The notes under the pieces: generated by a model
Database searches by the model: none
Told to the model about the DNA's origin: nothing
The model's input: the letters and a program-made list of their open reading frames with translations, nothing else
Source of the DNA: Ophiothrix spiculata
Taxonomy: Eukaryota > Echinodermata > Ophiuroidea > Amphilepidida > Ophiotrichidae
NCBI GenBank assembly: GCA_000969725.1
Contig: JXSR01S008850.1
Length of the DNA: 39,548 bases
Reading direction: 5' to 3' (one strand)
Program-made: the position numbers and the translations under genes
Part shown: piece by piece, positions 33,953 through 39,548 of the stretch
Layout: the number at the start of each line of letters is the position of its first letter
Numbering within the stretch: the first letter of the stretch is position 1

Positions 33953-34712
33953 GTAAGATATAGGGTATACAGTCGAAGCTGCCAGGATTCCTCTTAAACA
34001 AGACTTTTGGACACATTCGGTCGCATCAGGGAACCATTTATTTATTGATCTGTTAATCGGGACACTCTTTTTGATAAACAGGATAATTTCTGGCAAAATG
34101 CATCAGATTTCTGAACAATTATGGTGATAAATGTTGACAAAGTTGAGTAAGCTCATGAATTACAAATATGGGAGAAGAAAACAAAAGCCGCAGTTCCATA
34201 GTTTGTTGAAAAGCTCTAGGAAAATCCATTATCACTGAGGGGGGGGGGGGGACTTTTGGTAATTTCAAATTGAACTCTTCCCACACAGGAATTGGTTTAT
34301 ATTTTGCTGTTTTTGTACACTATCAACATCTAATTTATGGCATTATCTGGATTTCTGAATTTGACCATATCAGGACCACTAGTAAATCAGGATATTTTTG
34401 CTTCTCCAGAGGTGTTCCATGTCAACTGTGTTTTGTGACAGGATACTCACAATACCACATCTATGAATAAATCGGCATAGCAGCTGAAGTCTGCGCTAAG
34501 TGCTGTTGAAATCCAGAATGTGGCCCTTTCTGCCTAATGTTAAGTCTAGAATATTTAGAAAAGTAGCAACATAAATAACAGTAATGGTGTGTTCAGAGTC
34601 TGTACGCCAAGAGAAATGTTCTTTAGAATTTCAAGATTACATATTAAGTGATGTTGCAGTGATGAAATAACTAGACTCTAAATGCACCATGATCAGAAAA
34701 ATAATAATAAAT
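33953..34712. other. Intron sequence with a G run
   Basis: No exon recognised. A run of twelve or so G lies at about 34240-34251. Confidence 0.35.
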
Positions 34713-34785
34713 GACCTACCTGGATTTGAACCTGGGACCCTGGCATTACTAGTGCCATGCTCTACCTACCAATTGAGCTTACACA
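34713..34785 (-). repeat. tRNA-Thr-like SINE head, minus strand
   Basis: On the minus strand AGCTCAATTGGTAGGTAGAGC (A box with an insertion), an anticodon arm GGCA-CTAGTAA-TGCC (anticodon AGT, Thr), and B box GGTTCAAATCC. The acceptor stem does not pair, so this is a tRNA-derived repeat or pseudogene, not an active tRNA. Confidence 0.65.
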
Positions 34786-34956
34786 TTTTTAAAAATCAAT
34801 TATGAATTCAAATTTTACAAACCGAGAATATAATCCTCTAATATGCAATACTTATAAGCTTTTTAGATGAGAAGATGATAGAGGAACAAGGATATAACTG
34901 AAGACCTATTGATTTGAAAATTGACCACTCTTCCCTATCTAACCTCTTTTGTTCAG

Positions 34957-35035
34957 TTTCTAGACCTAGTAATGCCAAGGTCCCAGGTTTGAATCCTGAA
35001 TGGTCAGTGTCTTTTTCACATACTGTTGTGAATGT
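34957..35035 (+). repeat. tRNA-Thr-like SINE fragment, plus strand
   Basis: CTAGTAATGCCAAGGTCCC followed by B box GGTTTGAATCC matches the 3' half of the minus-strand copy at 34713-34785. The 5' half is not recognisable. The two form an inverted pair. Confidence 0.6.
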
Positions 35036-35358
35036 TGTGTGGTAGATGTTTAAAATCATTGCTAATTCTTTTAAGTCATGAGAGATAGATTAGCATTAAA
35101 TTTGAATTTGAAGGACATTTTGAAATAGGATATGGATGTGGTCTCATTTGCTTTCTGTTCCATTCATAGATTTTCCTGAACTCTATATTTGTATTTGAAG
35201 AACCAAGTTGATATAAGCTGCCTAGATTGGTCTTCTTGGGCTATCCCTTTTAAAAAGCAGAAAAATATTTCTTTCAGTCTATTACTCTTCATAAATCATT
35301 TCAAAATATAATAATTGTGTTTTACTCCGATATATTGCTTGTTTTTTGTTTTTTTCAG

Positions 35359-35485
35359 GATCTAACAAATTTGAACTTCATACTCCCACCATGGTGCCTC
35401 ATTTAGTCCAAGGTCATGTTGTAGGAAATATAGTAGCCATACCTATTACTAATCTACAAACAAACAAATGGCTTAAAAACATCAG
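35359..35485 (+). CDS. Large gene, exon 11
   Basis: 127 nt, phase 1 to 2, acceptor TGTTTTTTTCAG and donor ATCAG/GTAGGT. It encodes SNKFELHTPTMVPHLVQGHV then VGNIVAIPITNLQTNKWLK. V-P-H-L-V-x-G-x-x-V-G-x-x-V-A-I-P-I-T-N reads as the first strands of a second beta-sandwich domain. Confidence 0.9.
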
Positions 35486-36103
35486 GTAGGTCATAGGTCT
35501 AACAGAGTACTGTTGTGTTGACTTTTTCTGGATGACCCGTAGATTTGGAGGGGGAGATACCGGACATACCACCATTTTTATTCTGGCATGATGTCGTGAT
35601 TAATTGGGGCTATTTTGTTTTTTACCTATGATACATTGCATCTTGTTAAAATATTGACATATCATTTGCTTAAAGCATTGTTCGTGTGGTTTGTTTTTAT
35701 GTGCAACAGTTGATTTTGGCGGGAACCGAGGATACCCGAATGCCCCCAATTTTACCTCCATGGCTGACAATGGCATTACATTGGTGTATGAAGTCTGGTA
35801 TCTCATCTATATCTATGGAATGACCCAGTATATGGTAAAAGAGTGTCTGTTTTTAGTTATTAAGTTGCTATCTTTACAGATTTTTGTTAAACTCACAATT
35901 TTTAATTTTGAGCTTGGAATCCTTCAGTGCAATTGCTGCTTGCACAGAAAGAAAATGGCATAATCAATCTGAGTGTCCCCCCATATTGGAATAAAAATGA
36001 TGGCGAGTGTGGTATTTCCCCTATAAATATATGCATATACCACATGTCTTTACTTGAGAACCAAATTAAGTACCCAGTAATGAATGATTTGATAAATTTG
36101 CAG
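35486..36103. other. Intron sequence
   Basis: The frame at 35691-35963 is intronic and has no domain. The exon that follows fixes a different phase. Confidence 0.4.
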
Positions 36104-36259
36104 GATATCATTATCAACTCAGAAAAATGGACCAAAGTTAGAAATCACCCAAATGAAGAGCAGAGGAGCAGTGCACATAGCACCGGGACAGACCATGCCA
36201 GTTGTGATAACTATTCAAGAGATTATGCCGGAAGAAACAAAACCATGTACTGATGCAGT
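36104..36259 (+). CDS. Large gene, exon 12
   Basis: 156 nt, phase 2 to 2, acceptor AATTTGCAG and donor CAGT/GTAAGT. The correct frame is fixed by the previous exon. It encodes ISLSTQKNGPKLEITQ, then a segment with GAVHIAPGQTMPVVITIQ, then IMPEETKPCTDA. A longer overlapping frame (35927-36253) is a shadow in the wrong phase. I-A-P-G-Q-x-x-P-V-x-I-x-I is a typical strand of the second beta domain. Confidence 0.9.
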
Positions 36260-36271
36260 GTAAGTATGCTT

Positions 36272-36775
36272 ATGAGGGATGTTCAATAAGTTTATGGCCT
36301 AAGGTAGAAGGTTCAAGTATATAGCTGCTTTTATAATTATGTTACAGAAAATTAACATATACTGGGTATGGGATTCTTAAATTTAAAAATCAAAAATATT
36401 AAACAACACAAGGTCAAGAACTTCACATCTACCTCCTCCTGCCAGGTTTGAAATCAGTAAACCATTTTTTATGTTGTAAGAAGGAGTAACCCTTTTCAAG
36501 TGTCTGTGGAGTTTGTGACATGTTGAACCTGTTACTGTATGTCAGTCAACTATTATTACCATTTCTTCAGTTGTCAAGGTATAAAGTATACTTTCAGAAA
36601 CCTGCAAGTAGCAAGTTAGAATTTCTTGTATTATTAAACAAGAGCAGATTTTCTCTTGAATCTTTCCATATTCTCATCAATTAAGTTGAATTACATAACA
36701 TTATGAATAGAAGCTGCATGGTTCACTGTCTTCTACCTCGGTCAACAAACTTACGTCAGTGGTAATCTGTAACAT
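36272..36775. mobile_element. Mariner-like element, copy B
   Basis: The left end GGGATGTTCAATAAGTTTATGG (about 36276) matches copy A. Internal words CAGAAACCTGCAAGTAGCAAG (36596) and AAGTTGAATTACATAACAT (about 36683) match copies A and C. The right end, near CTTCTACCTCGGTC (36731), is decayed. Confidence 0.65.
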
Positions 36776-37946
36776 GTTTCTGACTTTCCAAGTTTTGTTA
36801 CGCTTTGGTTGAATTTGTGATTCTAAATGAATACGTCGATCCTGGGTTTCTAAACCGGAAATCAATCTTTACTGAAATTTTAGCCCAAATACAGTTTTGC
36901 TTATAAAACTAATAAACCGTGACATTAGCACCTGCAATTCATATACATAAAAGCGGGCAATTTGAATTGTTGTTTGGGATGGGTGGTAGTGCACATCCAT
37001 TTCACGCTTATTTGGGTGCATCTTAATGCTTTGTCAGTGCATTGTTGCATCAAATTTCAGGAAAGATTGATTTCCGGTTGGGAAACCCAGGATGGAATAT
37101 TGTATGTTGCATTAGTTTGATGGCATGCCCTGTTAAAAGCTTTAATAAAAATTCAGTCTTGTTGCTTCTTAATTAAAAATGAAACAAGTAGGAATCCCTG
37201 AATTGGGCAACTTTATGCTATGGGAAAGTTGGTGTAAATGCATTTACAGACATGACAACCAATGTAATTTTTTGGCATGCCAAATGGTTCAGAATTTGCA
37301 GTCCCTTTTTTAATTTTTAAAATGATTGTAACTAAACTTGGGTCATAGGTGCAAGATGTGAATCCTCATTTGTTGATGAGGTCAAAGGTCACATACCAAG
37401 GTCAAAGATCATATAAGGTCAAGTTATATGAAAAATGTCATATCTATAAGTACCTTAACGTTGGTAGAGTATATATCGTGCTATGGGACGTTGAAGGTTA
37501 GCACAGTTAAAAATCATGTCAGAGGTCGAAATTCTAATATTATTAGAAACGTTACCTTTGACGTGTGTAGAATCATGTCAATCAGGTTCCAACATCTAAC
37601 AGTGTGTAAATAGATTTGACTGTAACTTTGCAACCATTTTAAAGCATGAAGTCTCAGCTTTAAAATAATACCAAAATATTGATTTTGATTTTGGGACACC
37701 TTTAGACATGATGGGTCACATATATGACATAAATGCTGTTCTATTGCAATTGTGGAAAAATAATGTGTTATTTTATGTGACATTTTGTTATGTTATGTTA
37801 TGAATATGTTAAAATTATCTTTCAATACTTTTCCATTTTGATTTATACACCCTTTCAATAATGCTTTTATCGATCCACCTTGTATGTTCCACAGCAGTTA
37901 TAAGTGTTCTGTGTGTTATTAAGTTTCCATTTTATTTTATTTACAG
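36776..37946. other. Intron sequence
   Basis: No coding signal. The minus frame at 37514-37783 has no splice support. Confidence 0.35.
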
Positions 37947-38061
37947 CTTAACTCTCAAAGTGTCAGCATCAGACTGTCAAAATAAGGATCTTCCACTTTC
38001 ACTAAAATGCCGTAAAAAAGGAGAGTCCTTTCTCTTCACATTCTTGGATCATGATGGTTCA
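37947..38061 (+). CDS. Large gene, exon 13 (last one seen in window)
   Basis: 115 nt, phase 2 to 0, acceptor TTTATTTACAG and donor TTCA/GTAAGT. It encodes LTLKVSASDCQNKDLPLSLK, then CRKKGESFLFTFLDHDGS. L-x-L-x-C-R-x-x-x-E-S-F-x-F-T-F-x-D-H-D-G-S closes the beta-rich part. No stop codon is reached and no following exon is found by 39548, so the 3' part of the gene is outside. If the protein belongs with hydrolases fronted by TPR and beta modules, the catalytic domain would start there. That is inference. Confidence 0.9.
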
Positions 38062-38266
38062 GTAAGTTACTCTGTGTTTACAATGCCAAATACTCTCCAA
38101 GTACTCTCAGGCACTGCCTATGTGATTAAAAAAGGTCCTTTTTTAAAACTTCACTATGATTCCAGGAAATCATGTTGTAAAATTACGTATTCAAACATGC
38201 TATAGAGTTTCATATCCATAATTAAACTTTGGATCTCAACACAAAATATAATTACCTTGGAAATTT

Positions 38267-38872
38267 TCATCTGCTTTCACTACAGACTCCATCAGCCAAC
38301 TGACCCGTTTCCTGCGATGATCTGACCTTAGTCAGTGACGCCAGACACGGGTCATAAATATTTGGTAGCTTGTAACGGCCCCCGTCTTTGTTGAGAGTAG
38401 GTTGAAGTGCCCTGATATAAATAGACTCCTTCACACCACGTTCAAACCAACATGGTTCTCTGTCCAAAATTCTCATTTCATCAATGTCAATATAGTGTCC
38501 CGGTGACTCGATGTGGATGTGCTAGGACACTTCCGATGATGTGGAGCTAGGCCGTCTGTGTTCAAGAAACCTGGTTTTCAACGAACGTTCCGTTTCACCT
38601 ATGTAAAATTCTTTGCACTGCCCCCTAGTGGTTCTAACTTGACAGGGGATAGAATACACAGGTCCGGTAATGTCCTTTTTGTCCGATTTGTCCTTTGGTG
38701 CCACTAGTAGTTGGCGTAAAGTCCTAGTGGGTTTAAAGCATGTGCTTATCCCATATGTTTTGTAAATTCTGCGCAGGGCCTCCGATAACCCTTTAACATA
38801 TGGCACAACAAATTGTCCTTTGGATGTACTGTTGTCACTGTTATTATTCGAAGAGACATGGGTTTTGTTCAC
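38267..38872 (-). pseudogene. GIY-YIG endonuclease and C-terminus of the Penelope-like element
   Basis: From 38872 down, a linker then GPVYSIPCQ, a Cys-bearing loop, and EFYIGETERSLKTRFLEH, which carries the YIG, Arg and Glu-His residues of the GIY-YIG nuclease family. One in-frame TAG (38522-38524) interrupts it. The same frame then continues with ESPGHYIDIDE, ILDREPCWFERGVKE and the conserved LNKDGGRYKLPNIYDPC near the end, to a TGA at about 38264-38269. In living elements this domain cuts the target DNA. Confidence 0.88.
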
Positions 38873-38880
38873 ATTATTAA

Positions 38881-39006
38881 CCCTATCAAAAGAAGTTTAG
38901 CACAGTTGTATGTAATAGTGCCCACGCTACTAACAATGGGCCTCAAGGGCAGATTATCTTTGTGCACCTTGGGCAGACCATAGAATTTGGGTGGAGTTTC
39001 AGTGGT
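38881..39006 (-). pseudogene. Reverse transcriptase fragment of the Penelope-like element
   Basis: Translates as [19 protein letters not shown] then [14 protein letters not shown], the conserved early RT block of Penelope-like elements. The frame closes at TGA soon after. Catalytic YADD and everything up to the endonuclease linker are missing, so the copy has a large internal deletion. Confidence 0.88.
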
Positions 39007-39011
39007 TCAGT

Positions 39012-39126
39012 GGCCGTTACAAGCTACCAAATGTTTATGACCCGTGTCTGACGTCACTGACTAAGGTCAGATCATCACGGGAAACGGGTCAGTTGGATGA
39101 TGAAGTCTGCAGTGAAAGCAGATGAA
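39012..39126 (+). pseudogene. Inverted partial copy of the Penelope-like C-terminus
   Basis: Plus-strand translation RYKLPNVYDPCLTSLTKVRS then ETGQLDDEVCSESR and a TGA. It is a slightly divergent version of the minus-strand C-terminus at 38267-38380. The two form an inverted repeat of about 170 bp including the 3' region. Confidence 0.85.
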
Positions 39127-39229
39127 AATTTCCAAGGTAATTATATTTTGTGTTGAGATCCAAAGTTTAATTATGGATATGTTTAATCAGCAACACAGAT
39201 GAACTTTCATTCTAATATGCTATAGAGTT

Positions 39230-39548
39230 GTTCAAAACAAATCAACAATGATGCATCCTGCGTCTGCATATTTTTATTGCATTGCGTGACGCGCAACAGT
39301 TTTTGGGACAAGTTCTATTGAGAGCTTTTCATAAAAGCTACATCCACCTCAGGCATAATTGGCTGTGTCCAAAACTATATGGGGATGCACATAACGACGC
39401 AGACAGATTGTGGTGATAATGAAATGACAAAGCCTGGTTACACTGGAGTTACTCATAGTGATAATGATAAACCCAAGCCACACTAGCAAAATACTCCTGG
39501 TCACACTGGTGATACATTGGGGTATTGTGAATTGTAAGAACCTATTTT
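39230..39548. other. Non-coding right edge
   Basis: No exon in the required phase (0) was found for the continuation of the large gene. A loose inverted pair GATGCATCCTGCGTCTG and GGGGATGCACATAACGACGC (39250-39410) may be part of another repeat. Confidence 0.35.

Larger units (their letters stand above)
38210..39216 (-). mobile_element. Penelope-like element, internally deleted, with inverted partial copy
   Basis: The minus-strand copy spans 38210 to about 39008: an RT fragment, then a GIY-YIG endonuclease and C-terminus. It is joined head-to-head to a plus-strand partial copy of the C-terminus and 3' region (39010-39216). The whole is flanked by the 13-bp direct repeat ATGCTATAGAGTT (38197-38209 and 39217-39229). 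Inverted or tandem partial copies are a known habit of Penelope-like elements. Confidence 0.85.

Noticed and set aside
34713-34785. Functional tRNA-Thr(AGT) gene on the minus strand
   Set aside because: The acceptor stem does not pair and the D loop has an insertion, so it is a SINE head or pseudogene.
35927-36253. 108-codon plus frame covering exon 12
   Set aside because: The real exon uses another frame, fixed by the phase of exon 11 and by the conserved-looking IAPGQ segment.
37861-38205. 114-codon plus frame as a single gene
   Set aside because: Only 37947-38061 is exon; the rest is intron on both sides, shown by the acceptor and the GTAAGT donor.

Overview
This is a piece of an animal nuclear genome. 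It is AT-rich, most genes are cut into short exons with GT-AG introns, and about half or more of the window is transposon debris (MITEs and foldback elements, tRNA-derived SINEs, one non-LTR retrotransposon, one Penelope-like element). There are no operons, ribosome binding sites or CRISPR arrays. An I-set immunoglobulin exon and the style of the repeats suggest a marine invertebrate, probably a deuterostome such as an echinoderm or hemichordate. That placement is inferred from sequence style only. A run of 50 N marks an assembly gap at 13636-13685.

Left part (1-14.9 kb): one clear coding exon on the minus strand (3578-3850), a phase 1-1 Ig domain module of a larger gene whose other exons I could not find. 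The rest is non-coding sequence and mobile elements, including an element with an 8-bp target duplication (6263-7673) that carries a possible two-exon, 59-residue reading frame, and an element full of ATCACGTGAT palindromes (8801-9619).

Right part (14.9-38.1 kb): one plus-strand gene of at least 12 and probably 13 exons. All splice phases agree from exon to exon and the spliced exons total 1254 nt (418 codons). It encodes a possible short hydrophobic leader, a TPR-like helical segment, then a long beta-rich segment that begins with a W-x-x-I-G-P-F motif. The gene runs off the right edge or resumes beyond the last repeat. I do not recognise a named family. The layout resembles proteins that place TPR and beta-sandwich modules ahead of a hydrolase domain, but no catalytic domain lies in the window.

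The introns hold the repeats: a family with hairpin 8-mers that change in concert (15556-16199 and 20611-21605), a cluster of GAA-triloop palindromes (16345-16593), mariner-like MITEs sharing a GTTCAATAAGT end, an RT-encoding LINE (about 26470-27930), a 216-bp foldback (29822-30037), a nested inverted repeat (31468-32384), and an internally deleted Penelope-like element with an inverted partial copy and a 13-bp target duplication (38210-39216).
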